Origin: Maricaulis maris_C
GTDB taxonomy: Bacteria > Pseudomonadota > Alphaproteobacteria > Caulobacterales > Maricaulaceae
NCBI RefSeq assembly: GCF_049116555.1
Contig: NZ_JAGDYT010000008.1
Location: 62,001-126,000, forward strand
Direction: 5' to 3'
Length of the DNA stretch: 64,000 bases
The translations under genes were made by a program, and so were the position numbers. Under the pieces are notes generated by a model. The model was not told the DNA's origin. It worked only from the letters and a program-made list of their open reading frames with translations, and ran no database searches. Each line of letters begins with the position of its first letter. Position 1 is the first letter of the stretch. Positions 54,001 to 62,596 of the stretch are shown here, piece after piece.

Positions 54001-54204
54001 ATCATGCAGGACGATATCGGTTTCCTTGACGCCTCCTTCCGTTGGGACGTCACGGACAGCTTCCAGCTGCGTGTCCAGGCTGCCAATCTGCTCGATACCC
54101 GCGCTGCTGCCAGCCAGCAGGTCGATGCGGCAGGTCAGAGCTATGCTCGGTCGGTCTTCCAGAACGACCGTCGATTTGAAGTCGGTGTGCGCTACGAATT
54201 CTAG
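51031..54204 (+). CDS. TonB-dependent receptor, Xanthomonas/Caulobacter class (beta-glucan locus)
   Basis: This 1057-residue outer-membrane receptor has a signal peptide (hydrophobic region ending PAMAQE, about residues 15-36), TonB box (EVITIQG), plug (LPDLSVAEALARVPGVVVQR, IVRGLQYVRSEFNGRDAF, SVDVFKNQTADMLEGGIAGTVNLRT) and long barrel ending in RFEVGVRYEF. It begins with GTG 51031, supported by an excellent GGGGAGGAA site six bases upstream. Its size and plug wording fit the oligosaccharide receptors of Caulobacter. It is followed by a terminator, then GH16 and GH3 genes, so the likely cargo is beta-1,3-glucan oligosaccharide, which is inference. Confidence 0.94.
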   Translation: MTKSKKADRWRSTRYALLGTTAMVATLAAQPAMAQEAETANEESETSQEVITIQGVRGALLTARNTKREADTFVDSITASDVSQLPDLSVAEALARVPGVVVQRFVLGGSDGDFPSPEGSGNIVRGLQYVRSEFNGRDAFSANGGRALEWASIPPELIGSVDVFKNQTADMLEGGIAGTVNLRTLEPFDRDGQIAILAADGTYADLAEEWSPGYSAIFGDRWSNNSGDFGILASYSTSELQSRINGFQYGQLMAIPNPDNAGTTMALPGGWQARDAEIGRERDSYYLAGQWRSPNGDIELTLKATRVENFVQTDERTLEFFTDAESWNVWSVLGDSSTRNITPFTSAGIPRCNGNGEAANGGVGICESLIGVDGGLMESGMVSNNLRDWLGQTGNLQTPLQSLAIAQTNESMTQDFSANLQWRVNDRLYVELDAQYTEAEASMNRLWAGGNHFADYRFDFSDAENPEIELFLSDQVRLADWGGTFRGADPGVLGDLGDPRYAFLLYAADQFEDNTGDLTAFRADAEYEFGDDGWFDSVQFGARFSEREQINRSAGLNWAGIAPPWSGGYLPYANRADAGAYDVADFSGFMDGNVFQGDITSIVFPSRVQMQDYEAFVASLAAEPLMGGGINGDGNLQVGDWVPLRQNGVIDYVNRGIDGSVKEQTTNFYGRMNFGQEFSNGQSVTGNFGLRYVRTDTTGGGFVGYAELAEDDPLDATQPRDFLPETAAYLDQANQANTIDNSYEYWLPSFNVRWDLNDEMIVRFAASQAISPANIANLNSNRGVSAELGFVVDNTATPPAITDIVLGGINEVGGNPTLDPVEATNFDLSYEWYFGSDGLFTASAFYKDLSNIIVYGEETIDSITLDGYTVPVTYSGNLNLNDGTVEGVEFSYQQFFTEWPGLFGNLGVQANMTFLASETSPLPSVQDADGDGVEGFLTVYRWGVDELLGLSDKSYNLIGIYQDDQFEVRLAYNWRSAYWSSYRDFITGNPIMQDDIGFLDASFRWDVTDSFQLRVQAANLLDTRAAASQQVDAAGQSYARSVFQNDRRFEVGVRYEF

Positions 54205-54240
54205 TCAGCGCAACAATGCATGATTTCAAATTCTGAAATT

Positions 54241-54272
54241 GGGGGCAGGTGTAACCACCTGCCCCCTTTTTT
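54241..54272 (+). terminator. Rho-independent terminator after the beta-glucan receptor
   Basis: A perfect 11-bp stem, GGGGGCAGGTG / CACCTGCCCCC, with TAAC loop and a following run of six Ts lies 36 bases after the receptor stop. Confidence 0.93.
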
Positions 54273-54390
54273 GAAGCCCGCCAGCATCTGGCAAGAGCTC
54301 AAGCGTGATCCTTGCGCGTGCTCGCAATCTGTCGCGGTGCTTCGTCTATCTATCAGGTTCCACAACCAAGGCTGAGGGAGCCGTAAGCGC

Positions 54391-55326
54391 ATGATGCCCT
54401 TGCACTTTCTTTCAGTACTCGTCGCCACCCTGCAGCCGCTGCCGGCAACGGAGCCGGAGGGCTGGGCACTTGTCTGGGCGGATGAGTTTGAAACGGACGC
54501 AATCGACCCCGGCAAATGGACCTATGACGTGGATTGCTGGGGCGGCGGCAATAATGAGCGTCAATGTTATACTGACCGTCCCGAGAATGCCTTTACCGCC
54601 GACGGGCATCTGGTGATCGAGGCCCGCAATGAGTCGTGGACCGGAGATCCTTTCCCGCCACGCTGGGGGCTGACCGGTGATGCCGTCACGCAGGATTTCA
54701 CGTCCGCGCGTCTGACAACGCGGGGTCTGGCATCCTGGCGCTATGGTCGCTTTGAGATCCGCGCGCAGCTGCCCGGGCACCAGGGTAGCTGGCCGGCCAT
54801 CTGGATGTTGCCGGAAGACAGTGTCTATGGCGGTTGGGCAGCGTCTGGCGAGATCGACATCATGGAGGCGGTCAATCTGGGAGAGCCGTGCGACGTCTGC
54901 CCGGCCGGGCTTGAAAACCGGGTTCTGGGGACGCTTCACTATGGTGGCTCTGCGCCGGACAACACCCAATCCGGCGATGCGATGTTTCTCGAGGACCCGA
55001 AGGGTTTCCATGTCTACGCGATCGAATGGACGCCCGAAGATTTTACCTGGTTTGTCGACGGGGTTCCGTATGCCCGTCAGACGGCGGATGAGTGGTTTAC
55101 CGAGGGGAGCGCGGCCGGTCAGACGGACGGCGCCCCATTCGACCAGCCATTCCATTTGCTTTTGAACCTCGCGATCGGCGGAAACTGGCCGGAGACAAGC
55201 AATCTCGGCGGCGTCTCCGAGGATCATTTTCCAAGACAAATGCGGATTGATTTTGTGCGGGTATATTCATGCCCGTCCAACCCGGAAACACTGGCAGGAT
55301 GCCGGCATGGAGGCCAAGATGAATAA
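54391..55326 (+). CDS. GH16 family endo-beta-glucanase (laminarinase-like)
   Basis: This 311-residue glycoside hydrolase of family 16 has an N-terminal hydrophobic stretch that is a weak signal peptide (about residues 3-20), an early WADEFETDAIDPGKWTYDV segment, the RYGRFEIRAQLPGHQGSWPAIWMLP strand and the catalytic motif GEIDIMEAV (Glu154, Asp156, Glu159). It also has HVYAIEWTPEDFTWFVDG, all standard for laminarinases. It should cut beta-1,3-glucans such as laminarin from outside or in the periplasm. Its last eight bases overlap the following GH3 start, so the two are co-translated. The promoter lies in the 118-bp gap after the terminator. Confidence 0.9.
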   Translation: MMPLHFLSVLVATLQPLPATEPEGWALVWADEFETDAIDPGKWTYDVDCWGGGNNERQCYTDRPENAFTADGHLVIEARNESWTGDPFPPRWGLTGDAVTQDFTSARLTTRGLASWRYGRFEIRAQLPGHQGSWPAIWMLPEDSVYGGWAASGEIDIMEAVNLGEPCDVCPAGLENRVLGTLHYGGSAPDNTQSGDAMFLEDPKGFHVYAIEWTPEDFTWFVDGVPYARQTADEWFTEGSAAGQTDGAPFDQPFHLLLNLAIGGNWPETSNLGGVSEDHFPRQMRIDFVRVYSCPSNPETLAGCRHGGQDE

Positions 55327-57919
55327 CAGGATTTCAAGAATAGCTGGACTGAAATTCACCGTTTCACTCGCTGCGCTCGCGCTCGCGGCGTGTCAGCCGA
55401 CGGCCGAGGAGGTCGTCGAGCCGGAGGTCGAGGAGAGCGCCGCGAGTGCCACGAGCACCGCGAGTACCGCGATCACGGTGTCCAACGGCACAAGCAGCGT
55501 CATCATTGATCCGGCGAATTGGCCGGAGGGCCAATCCGGCGTTGAACGCGATCCGGACATCGAGGCCTTTGTGGCCGACCTCGTCTCGCGCATGAGCGTT
55601 GAGGAAAAAGTCGGTCAGGTGCTTCAGGCGGACATTTCCACCGTTACCCCGGAACTGGCGGCCCAATACCATCTCGGATCCATCCTCAATGGCGGGAATT
55701 CCGGTCCGGGCAATGATAATTTCGCTCCACCCGAGGCCTGGCTGGCACTCGCGGATGAGTATTACACCGTGACCACGGACACGTCGGATGGCGGCGTTGG
55801 AATCCCGATCATCTGGGGTACGGATGCCGTTCACGGCCACTCGAATATTGTCGGCGCGACCCTGTTTCCGCACAATATCGGTCTTGGTGCCGCCAATGAT
55901 CCGGACCTGATCCGCCGTATTGGCGAGGCGACGGCTTTGGAAATTCGCGCCACCGGACAGGACTGGACGTTCGCGCCGACACTGGCCGTTGTGCAGGATG
56001 ATACCTGGGGGCGGACCTATGAAGGCTATTCCGAACGGCCGGAGATCGTTGCCAATCTAAGTCGCCCCATGGTGGAAGGACTCCAGGGCGTTGCCGGCAC
56101 GGACGACCTGTTGAGTGGCGATCATATTGTTGCCACCGCCAAACACTGGGTCGGTGATGGTGGTACCGATCGCGGCATCGACCAAGGTGACAACCGGTCC
56201 AGCGAAGCGGATATGCGCGACATTCATGCGGCAGGTTACCCGCCGGCAATCGCGGCTGGCGTGCAGACGGTCATGGCATCCTTCAATTCCTGGCATGGCA
56301 TCAAGATGCACGGGAATGGCGCCATGCTCACCGATGTCCTTGTCGACCGGATGGGGTTTGACGGCTTCGTCATCGGCGACTGGGAAGGCCATGGCCAGAT
56401 CGCGGGTTGCACCCCGGAAGACTGTCCGCAGGCCCTGCTGGCGGGTGTCGACATGTATATGGCCTCGGGAAGCTGGCGTGGCCTCTATGAGAGCCTCCTG
56501 ACCCAGGTTCAGGACGGGACCATTCCGATGGAACGCCTCGATGAGGCGGTGACCCGTATCCTGCGCGTGAAGGTGCGTGCCGGGATGTTTGAAGGCGTCG
56601 CGCCCTCAGAGCGTCAGCATGCCGGGGATTTCGACCTCGTCGGCGGTGACGCGCACCGGGCGCTCGCCCGCGAGGCGGTGCGCAGCTCCCTTGTGCTTCT
56701 GAAAAACGATTCCGGCCTTCTGCCGCTCAACCCGACGGCCCGTATCCTTGTCGCGGGCGATGGCGCCGACAATATCGGCAAACAATCCGGCGGATGGACC
56801 ATCAATTGGCAGGGCGATGGCCACAGCAATGATGTCTTCCCCGGCGCCCAGTCGATTTTTGATGGGTTTGAAGAGGTCGTCTCCGAGGCCGGCGGCACGG
56901 TCACGGTCAGCGAAGACGGAAGCTATTCCGAACGCCCGGATGTGGCGGTTGTCGTCTTCGGTGAGAATCCCTACGCCGAATTCGTCGGCGACCAGGATTA
57001 TGTGAATTTCCCTGATGAAGCCGGACTGGACCTGCTGCGCCAGTTCCAGGCCGACGGCATCCCCACCGTTGCGGTCTTCATTTCCGGTCGCCCGCTCTGG
57101 GTGAATCGCGAATTGAACGCCTCCGACGCGTTCGTGGCGGCCTGGTTGCCGGGCTCTGAAGGCGGCGGTATTGCCGATGTGCTTGTTGGTGATGCTGACG
57201 GCCAGGCGCGCCACGACTTCGCGGGTCGGCTGTCCTATTCATGGCCGCGTCGCGCGGATCAAACGGTTCTGAACCCCCATGATGACGGGTATGATCCGCT
57301 TTTCGCCTATGGCTACGGGCTGAGCTATGCGGCAGCAGGCGAGCCGGTTGGCGATCTCAGCGAAGACAGTGGTCTTGCTGATCTGGGCGGCGAGGGCATG
57401 ATCGCCCTGGCCGGTGCCGGGCGTGTACTCGGTGACTATCAGCTGGTGTTGCAAGGCGCCGGTGAGCCGGTGGCCGTGAGTGGCCCGGACGGCAGCAGCG
57501 ATGATGGTCTGGTCAGCGTCACGCTCGATGACCGCGATGTGCAGGATGATAGCCGTCGCATGACCTGGACCGGTGAGGCCTCGGTGCGTGTCGAAGGCGA
57601 AACGGCGGCGCTCGACAGCAACAGTCTTCTGCAAATCTCCTATCAGGTGACAAATCGCGGCGAAGGGCCAGTCGGCCTTGCAATGGCCTGCGGCGAAGAC
57701 TGTGAAGGCGGTCTGGATGTCACGGCCGGTATCCGCTGGGCCGAGGGCAAGGGGTGGCAGAGCGCTGTTTTGCCGCTGTCCTGTTTTGCCGACGCCGGTG
57801 CGGACCTGTCTGCCATCACCGCGCCCCTGGTCATCACCGGATCGCTCGGCCTTGAGTTGTGGATCGATGATGTGTCGATCGGTGGCGAAGCGGACGCCGA
57901 CATGGCGTGTGAGCTCTAG
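55319..57919 (+). CDS. GH3 beta-glucosidase lipoprotein with C-terminal extension
   Basis: This 866-residue exo-acting enzyme carries a lipobox (LAALALAAC) after ATG 55319. This start is preferred because GGAGG (55309-55313) is correctly placed. The GH3 N-terminal domain contains KVGQVLQADIS, GGNSGPGNDNF, WGTDAVHGHSNIVGATLFPHNIGLG, KHWVGDGGT and the nucleophile in FVIGDWEGHG (Asp354). The GH3 C-terminal domain shows AREAVRSSLVLLKN. Beyond about residue 700 lies an extra beta-rich module, like the ExoP-type GH3 glucan exohydrolases of marine bacteria. It should release glucose from oligosaccharides in the periplasm or at the inner face of the outer membrane. Confidence 0.92.
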   Translation: MNNRISRIAGLKFTVSLAALALAACQPTAEEVVEPEVEESAASATSTASTAITVSNGTSSVIIDPANWPEGQSGVERDPDIEAFVADLVSRMSVEEKVGQVLQADISTVTPELAAQYHLGSILNGGNSGPGNDNFAPPEAWLALADEYYTVTTDTSDGGVGIPIIWGTDAVHGHSNIVGATLFPHNIGLGAANDPDLIRRIGEATALEIRATGQDWTFAPTLAVVQDDTWGRTYEGYSERPEIVANLSRPMVEGLQGVAGTDDLLSGDHIVATAKHWVGDGGTDRGIDQGDNRSSEADMRDIHAAGYPPAIAAGVQTVMASFNSWHGIKMHGNGAMLTDVLVDRMGFDGFVIGDWEGHGQIAGCTPEDCPQALLAGVDMYMASGSWRGLYESLLTQVQDGTIPMERLDEAVTRILRVKVRAGMFEGVAPSERQHAGDFDLVGGDAHRALAREAVRSSLVLLKNDSGLLPLNPTARILVAGDGADNIGKQSGGWTINWQGDGHSNDVFPGAQSIFDGFEEVVSEAGGTVTVSEDGSYSERPDVAVVVFGENPYAEFVGDQDYVNFPDEAGLDLLRQFQADGIPTVAVFISGRPLWVNRELNASDAFVAAWLPGSEGGGIADVLVGDADGQARHDFAGRLSYSWPRRADQTVLNPHDDGYDPLFAYGYGLSYAAAGEPVGDLSEDSGLADLGGEGMIALAGAGRVLGDYQLVLQGAGEPVAVSGPDGSSDDGLVSVTLDDRDVQDDSRRMTWTGEASVRVEGETAALDSNSLLQISYQVTNRGEGPVGLAMACGEDCEGGLDVTAGIRWAEGKGWQSAVLPLSCFADAGADLSAITAPLVITGSLGLELWIDDVSIGGEADADMACEL

Positions 57920-57937
57920 CTCCCACTGCGTTGTCTG

Positions 57938-57982
57938 ACCGACGCGTGCAGCCTCGCTCCCGCGAGCGCTGCACGCGTCGGT
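57938..57982 (+). terminator. Long hairpin after the GH3 gene
   Basis: Arms ACCGACGCGTGCAGC and GCTGCACGCGTCGGT (15 pairs) enclose an inner CTCGC/GCGAG stem with a TCCC loop and one unpaired C. It begins 18 bases after the stop. No T-run follows, so termination may be Rho-assisted. The remaining gap to the SDR gene shows nothing else clear. Confidence 0.7.
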
Positions 57983-58123
57983 GCGTCTCCGGCGGCGGTG
58001 GTCCTCCTGCCAACCCGACCCGGGCGGTCAGCACTGTGACCGGTCTGGAATGCTCACTTGTCTCGGGCAGTCGAGTGTGGACGATGGCGTCCACCAACGG
58101 CAGCAACGCCCCGGGAGGACATT

Positions 58124-58807
58124 ATGAGCCAGCGGACAATCGTGATTACAGGGGGAGCCGGCGTGCTCGGCCAGGCTGTTGCTCGCCGGGCGAGTGCCAG
58201 CGGCGACCGGGTCGTACTGCTCGACCGTGCTGATATCGGCGAGGCCACGGACCTCGCTGGCGACATCCGGATTGGCGGTGTCGATCTGACCGACCCGGAC
58301 TCGGCCGGCAAGGCGTTCAAGACAATCGCCGAAACATGCGGCGGCATCGACGCCCTGTTGAATATTGCCGGCGGGTTTGCCTGGGAAACGCTCGAGGATG
58401 GCTCGGTCGACAGCTGGGATCGCATGTTTGCGATCAATCTGCGCACGGCTGTGACAGCCAGCAAGACGGCTTTGCCTTGGCTGAAATCGAGTGGCTCAGG
58501 CCGGATTGTCAATGTGGGTGCAGCCGGGGCAATCAAGTCGGACATGGGCATGGGGGCCTATGCGGCGTCGAAGGCCGGCGTCGCCCGCCTGACGGAAAGC
58601 CTGTCGCGCGAATTGCTGGGCCGGGTCACAGTGAATGCGGTCCTGCCCTCGATCATCGACACCCCGGCCAATCGCGCAGACATGCCCGATGCGGACCCGT
58701 CTGACTGGGTGGCTCCGGATGATCTGGCGGCGGCCATCCTCTTCCTTGCCAGCGACGATGCCCGGGCCATCACGGGTGCCTTGTTGCCTGTGACCGGGCG
58801 GGTCTGA
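58124..58807 (+). CDS. Short-chain dehydrogenase/reductase
   Basis: This 227-residue classical-type SDR has a TGGAGVLG cofactor loop, NIAGG, a YAASK Tyr-Lys pair and the late VNAVLPSIIDTPANRADMPDADPSDWVAPDDLAAAILFLASDDARAITG-type end. The usual catalytic serine position, thirteen residues before Tyr, is Ala here (NVGAAG), so activity could be altered. I start at ATG 58124, supported by GGGAGG six bases upstream. The frame is open to 58058. It follows the glucan genes but is separated by the long hairpin, so it may be independent of them. The substrate is not assigned. Confidence 0.85.
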   Translation: MSQRTIVITGGAGVLGQAVARRASASGDRVVLLDRADIGEATDLAGDIRIGGVDLTDPDSAGKAFKTIAETCGGIDALLNIAGGFAWETLEDGSVDSWDRMFAINLRTAVTASKTALPWLKSSGSGRIVNVGAAGAIKSDMGMGAYAASKAGVARLTESLSRELLGRVTVNAVLPSIIDTPANRADMPDADPSDWVAPDDLAAAILFLASDDARAITGALLPVTGRV

Positions 58808-58903
58808 CACCGGGCGCGCCGTCCCCGCGTGGCTGACGCGCTGACCCGGTGCTGGCCGCATGCGGGTGTCGCTCCGGATCAGGAAGTCGGCTAGATCACC
58901 TGC

Positions 58904-60040
58904 ATGACCCAAGCTGACACTTTCGAGATATTCCTGGCCGTCGCGCCCGGGTTGGAAGCCGTGCTCCGCGAAGAGCTGGTCGAAAAGGGTTTTCGCAAAC
59001 CCAAATGCGTGGCCGGAGGCGTGACCATCAGGGGCGTCTGGCGCGACGTCTGGCGGGCCAATCTCGAGATCCGCGGCGCCAGCCGCATCCTCGCCCGGAT
59101 CGCCAGTTTCCGGGTCGTCCATCTCGCCCAGCTCGACAAGTTGGCCCGGGAGGTTGATTGGGCGCGGGTGCTGCGCGCCGACCGGCCGGTGCGGGTCGAG
59201 GCGAGCTGCAAGGGCTCGAAAATCTATCATTCGGGTGCCGTCAGCGAGCGGGTTGGCAAGGCGATCGCCGGGGCGCTGGACGTTCCGGTTGAAGAGGATG
59301 CGCCGGTCTGTGTCCGCGCGCGCATGGAAGATAATGTCTGCACGCTGAGTGTCGATACGTCCGGTGAGCTCCTGCATCGCCGTGGCTTCAAGGCCGAGGT
59401 CAACAAGGCGCCAATGCGCGAGAGCCTGGCGTCGCTCTTCCTGCGGGCTGCCGGTTTCGACGGGAAGCAGGCGCTGGTCGACCCGATGTGCGGCTCGGGG
59501 ACATTTGTGATCGAGGCTGCCGAGATTGCGGGCGCGCTCATGCCCGGGCGGGGGCGGACATTCGCGTTCGAGGATCTGCCGAGCTTCGACGATGCGGCCT
59601 GGCAATCGGTCAGACAGGCCAGCATGCGCCGGGCCGGGGAGTTGTCGGAGGCCTGCTCGGCATTCGGATCGGATCGCGACCCCGGCGCGGTGCGGATGAG
59701 CCGGGCCAATGCCGAACGTGCCGGCGTGACGGGACGGACCGACTTCCGGCAGGCGGATATCCGCGAGGTCGAGCCGCCGGATACGCCGCCAGGCCTGGTG
59801 ATCGTCAATCCGCCCTATGGAACCCGGATCAGCAACAAGAAAGCGCTGTACGATCTCTATGGTGCCTTTGGCGACCGGATGCGGGCGCGCTTTGGTGGTT
59901 GGCGGGTCGCGCTGGTCACCACGGATGCCGCCCTGGCGCGGGCGACGCGGCTGCCTTTTGAAACGTCGACCGGACCCGTCGACCATGGCGGGTTGAAAGT
60001 GCGGCTCCATGTGACGCCTGCACTGCCGTCTGCCAGCTAG
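58904..60040 (+). CDS. THUMP-domain 23S rRNA methyltransferase (RlmL-like, short form)
   Basis: This 378-residue protein is a guanine-N2-type RNA methyltransferase. An N-terminal THUMP RNA-binding domain (AVAPGLEAVLREELVEKGFRK to about residue 165) precedes a Rossmann domain with the SAM motif DPMCGSGTFVIEAAEIA (about 195-211) and the catalytic NPPYG (motif IV). This matches the N-terminal half of E. coli RlmL, which makes m2G2445 in 23S rRNA, without the second RlmK-like methyltransferase domain, as usual in alphaproteobacteria. It is a housekeeping gene, convergent with the next gene (four-base overlap). There is no link to the catabolic loci. Confidence 0.9.
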   Translation: MTQADTFEIFLAVAPGLEAVLREELVEKGFRKPKCVAGGVTIRGVWRDVWRANLEIRGASRILARIASFRVVHLAQLDKLAREVDWARVLRADRPVRVEASCKGSKIYHSGAVSERVGKAIAGALDVPVEEDAPVCVRARMEDNVCTLSVDTSGELLHRRGFKAEVNKAPMRESLASLFLRAAGFDGKQALVDPMCGSGTFVIEAAEIAGALMPGRGRTFAFEDLPSFDDAAWQSVRQASMRRAGELSEACSAFGSDRDPGAVRMSRANAERAGVTGRTDFRQADIREVEPPDTPPGLVIVNPPYGTRISNKKALYDLYGAFGDRMRARFGGWRVALVTTDAALARATRLPFETSTGPVDHGGLKVRLHVTPALPSAS

Positions 60041-62151
60041 TCGGAACTGACAGCGAGCTCGAATGGTCCGACCGGCAGGCCGGCGTGATCATAGAGCTGG
60101 CAGAGTGGCGCGTCGGCCCAGCAATAGCGGATATGGGTCACCGTTTCCCCGGTTTCCGCCGGACTGAGCATGATGCGGTCGGCCACGAGGCGCGCCGGGG
60201 CAAAGGAGCAGCCCGAAGCGGTGCAGGTTTCGAAGCCGCCAGGCTGATCCGTGCCCATGGCGCGCAAGCCGCCCTCGACATCGGCAAAGCGGATCACGAT
60301 CCGCCCGCCATTGGCCCGTGCCGAACGCGGCCTTGCGCCCCAGGCTGTGCCGTTCGCGTGATGAAGGAGATGCAAGGCGGTGCGCGCGGCGCGGCGACCG
60401 ACTTCCTGCTTGTTGGGTGGGTGTATGTCGAGCCGGTCGCCGATATCGATCGTGACCACCAGGCCGGCGAGTGGGTCTGCCTCGGCAACCCGGCGTTGGG
60501 CATCGCGAACCCGCGCCCAACCGGATTCAACGGGCTGCGCGGTGAGGTCGCCGAAATTCGCCAACTGGACGATGAGGGCCGGCATGTCAGCGCCGAAATG
60601 CCGGCGCCAGTCGGCGAGCAGGGTGGTGAGCAGGCCCTCATAGGCGCCGGCCCGACCCGTATTGGACTCGCCCTGATACCAGATCATGCCGGCCAGCCGG
60701 GACTGCTCCAGCGGCGCGATCATGCCGTTATACATGCCCGTCAGACCTCCGACCGATTCCCAGGGCGCGCGGGGTGGTGAGCCGATGGAGGCCGGAACCG
60801 GTGCATAGCGCCAGCCACCGGATAGCGCGGTCTCCGTACCGTCAGAAAAGCGCAGCCTGACCGCATCGTCCGGGCCGAGCATCCCGCCAGCGCCCCAGCT
60901 GTTCAGCACATTGACCGCAAGGGTGTTGATTCCGGCGCGCAAACTGCCCTCCGGCAGTTCATAGCTGCGCCGGGAGCCCCAGCCGAAGGTCGCACCGACA
61001 AAGGCGCCATTGACCCAGCTGGCATCGACCTCATCGATCCCGCCAAGGTCTATCCAGGCGTCCTGCGCCGCCTGCTCGGCGCTCAGTTCTATTTGCCGGG
61101 TGAACCAGACCATGCCGAGATGCTGGGCCATGTCCGGGGCGCCCCAGCTGCGCCAGTCGCCCATCTGGTCGGGGGCTGCCTGGCCTGGCTCCGCGAGGAT
61201 CGCTCTGTCTGACCAGGGTGTGGTGCCGGCCGCAGATTGCCACCAGGCTTCCCACGCGTCGCCGAAACGGGCCGTGGCTGCGACCGGGTCGGTCCCATAG
61301 AGCGCCAGCGCGCTCAGCGGCGTATCGAAGCCGTCGACTGTCGCGAGCCCCTCGGCACTGATCCAGGCTTCAATTTGGGAGCCGCCCCAGGAGGCATCGA
61401 TCAGGCCCACGGGCACATCCAGGCGGCTTTGAAGTTCGCGGGCGAAGAAATAGCAGACCGCCGAGAAATTCCCGACGCTTTGCGGCGACGCGATTTGCCA
61501 GTTATTCGGGGTGGCGTGATCGGATTGCGGCGTCACCCGGCTCTCATGCGCGACCGTGAGCAGCCGGATCGCCGGACTGTGTGGCCCGGCGATTTCCTGT
61601 CCGGGATTGAGGGCCCGAGCGACTTCGAACTCCATATTGGACTGCCCCGAGCACAGCCAGACATCCCCCACGAGAATATCGTCGACCCGTTGCCCGGTCC
61701 CGGCCGCAGTCCTGACCTCCAGGGTCAGACGTTCACCGGCGGCGTGCGGGGCGAATTCTGCCTGCCAATGCCCGTCTGCACCGGCCGTGACGTCCTGACT
61801 GTCATCCCCCAGGGCGACCTGCAGGCTGCTTCCCGGTTCAGCCTCGCCCCAGACTGCCACCGGCTGGGCGCGCTGGATGACCATGTGGTCGGTAAAGACG
61901 GGATCGAGCAAACCGGAACGGGTGAGCCCTGTTTCGCGATCAGCGCCGTCGTCGGGAGCGACAGCATCGCCGACCGAGCAGCTGGCGACGGCCAGGGCCA
62001 GTGCCAGGACGGGCAGGCGGACAAGGGACAGGCCGGCAGTGCCCTGAGCCCCGCTCCAAACCTGCTGAAGGCCCTGACCTGGCCGGGTTCCCGGATTTGC
62101 GAGCTTGCGGTTGGGGCGGATTGGGATGGTCTTGATACTGGTGTTCTTCAT
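60037..62151 (-). CDS. Sialate O-acetylesterase family lipoprotein
   Basis: This 704-residue esterase belongs to the SGNH-fold sialate-O-acetylesterase (SIAE) family used by environmental bacteria on acetylated glycans. It has CSGQSNMEFEV (catalytic Ser) near residue 165, DASWGGSQIEAWIS, an inserted galactose-binding-like beta domain (about 340-450), IWYQGESNT, and the catalytic Asp-His pair in DIHPPNKQEVGRR. The start (ATG 62151) is supported by GGGAAGG. The lipobox VASC, however, lies unusually far in (Cys58), with a polar stretch before the hydrophobic core, so an internal start is conceivable. Adjacent LacI and XylX-like genes suggest acetylated xylo-oligosaccharides as substrate (inference). 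Confidence 0.85.
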   Translation of the reverse strand: MKNTSIKTIPIRPNRKLANPGTRPGQGLQQVWSGAQGTAGLSLVRLPVLALALAVASCSVGDAVAPDDGADRETGLTRSGLLDPVFTDHMVIQRAQPVAVWGEAEPGSSLQVALGDDSQDVTAGADGHWQAEFAPHAAGERLTLEVRTAAGTGQRVDDILVGDVWLCSGQSNMEFEVARALNPGQEIAGPHSPAIRLLTVAHESRVTPQSDHATPNNWQIASPQSVGNFSAVCYFFARELQSRLDVPVGLIDASWGGSQIEAWISAEGLATVDGFDTPLSALALYGTDPVAATARFGDAWEAWWQSAAGTTPWSDRAILAEPGQAAPDQMGDWRSWGAPDMAQHLGMVWFTRQIELSAEQAAQDAWIDLGGIDEVDASWVNGAFVGATFGWGSRRSYELPEGSLRAGINTLAVNVLNSWGAGGMLGPDDAVRLRFSDGTETALSGGWRYAPVPASIGSPPRAPWESVGGLTGMYNGMIAPLEQSRLAGMIWYQGESNTGRAGAYEGLLTTLLADWRRHFGADMPALIVQLANFGDLTAQPVESGWARVRDAQRRVAEADPLAGLVVTIDIGDRLDIHPPNKQEVGRRAARTALHLLHHANGTAWGARPRSARANGGRIVIRFADVEGGLRAMGTDQPGGFETCTASGCSFAPARLVADRIMLSPAETGETVTHIRYCWADAPLCQLYDHAGLPVGPFELAVSSD

Positions 62152-62172
62152 CGTGACACCTTCCCTGTTAAT

Positions 62173-62183
62173 TTGTCAGACAA
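62173..62183. promoter_or_regulatory. Palindrome upstream of the SIAE gene
   Basis: TTGTCAGACAA is a perfect interrupted palindrome (five-base arms around A) 22 bases before the SIAE start. It resembles sites of GntR/FCD-type regulators rather than the LacI sites of this window. No GntR gene is within the window. Confidence 0.5.
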
Positions 62184-62596
62184 TTGATTGACGCACCCCT
62201 GAGGCTCTGTCAACGTCGCGCCGGATCCGGACATGGAAGGGGGGATGAAGAGTGGTGCGGGCTTTCAGTCCTTTCGCCTCTTCTACCGAGAAAAGGATGG
62301 GACCCACCAGCGATCAGCGCGACCATCCTATCCCGTCTTCTTCCCGGTATCGTCGTCCGGGTGGAGCCGGGCCCGGCTGTGACCGGACCCCGCCCGCCGG
62401 GTTGACCCGGCATGGATCTGGCGCGCTTCATCTTGCCGGTGAGCCCGGGTTTGTCGTCGGTCCGGACGGTGCGCGGTCAACCTTCAGGGAACCGGTCGCC
62501 GCGGCGTTTGTGGCGAGCAGTCTTGCCCGCGCGCTGAAGCAGGCGGATGCTTGAATGGTGAGTCTGACCAACAAGTCGACGAGGCGGGGAGGCCGC
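62184..62596. other. 413-bp spacer with possible small ORF
   Basis: Between the SIAE gene and the regulator lies a + strand frame (62252-62554, 100 codons). Its C-terminal half (GEPGFVVGPDGARSTFREPVAAAFVASSLARALKQADA) is protein-like, while the N-terminal half is not. It ends directly before an ATG (62555) of the regulator frame. I could not assign it. No hairpin stands out. Confidence 0.35.

Noticed and set aside
58496..60010. Minus-strand frame of 504 codons opposite the SDR and THUMP methyltransferase
   Set aside because: Both + strand genes have strong catalytic motifs, so this is a shadow frame.
61237..62187. Plus-strand frame of 316 codons opposite the SIAE gene
   Set aside because: It is antisense to a protein with a clear GQSN motif and Asp-His pair.
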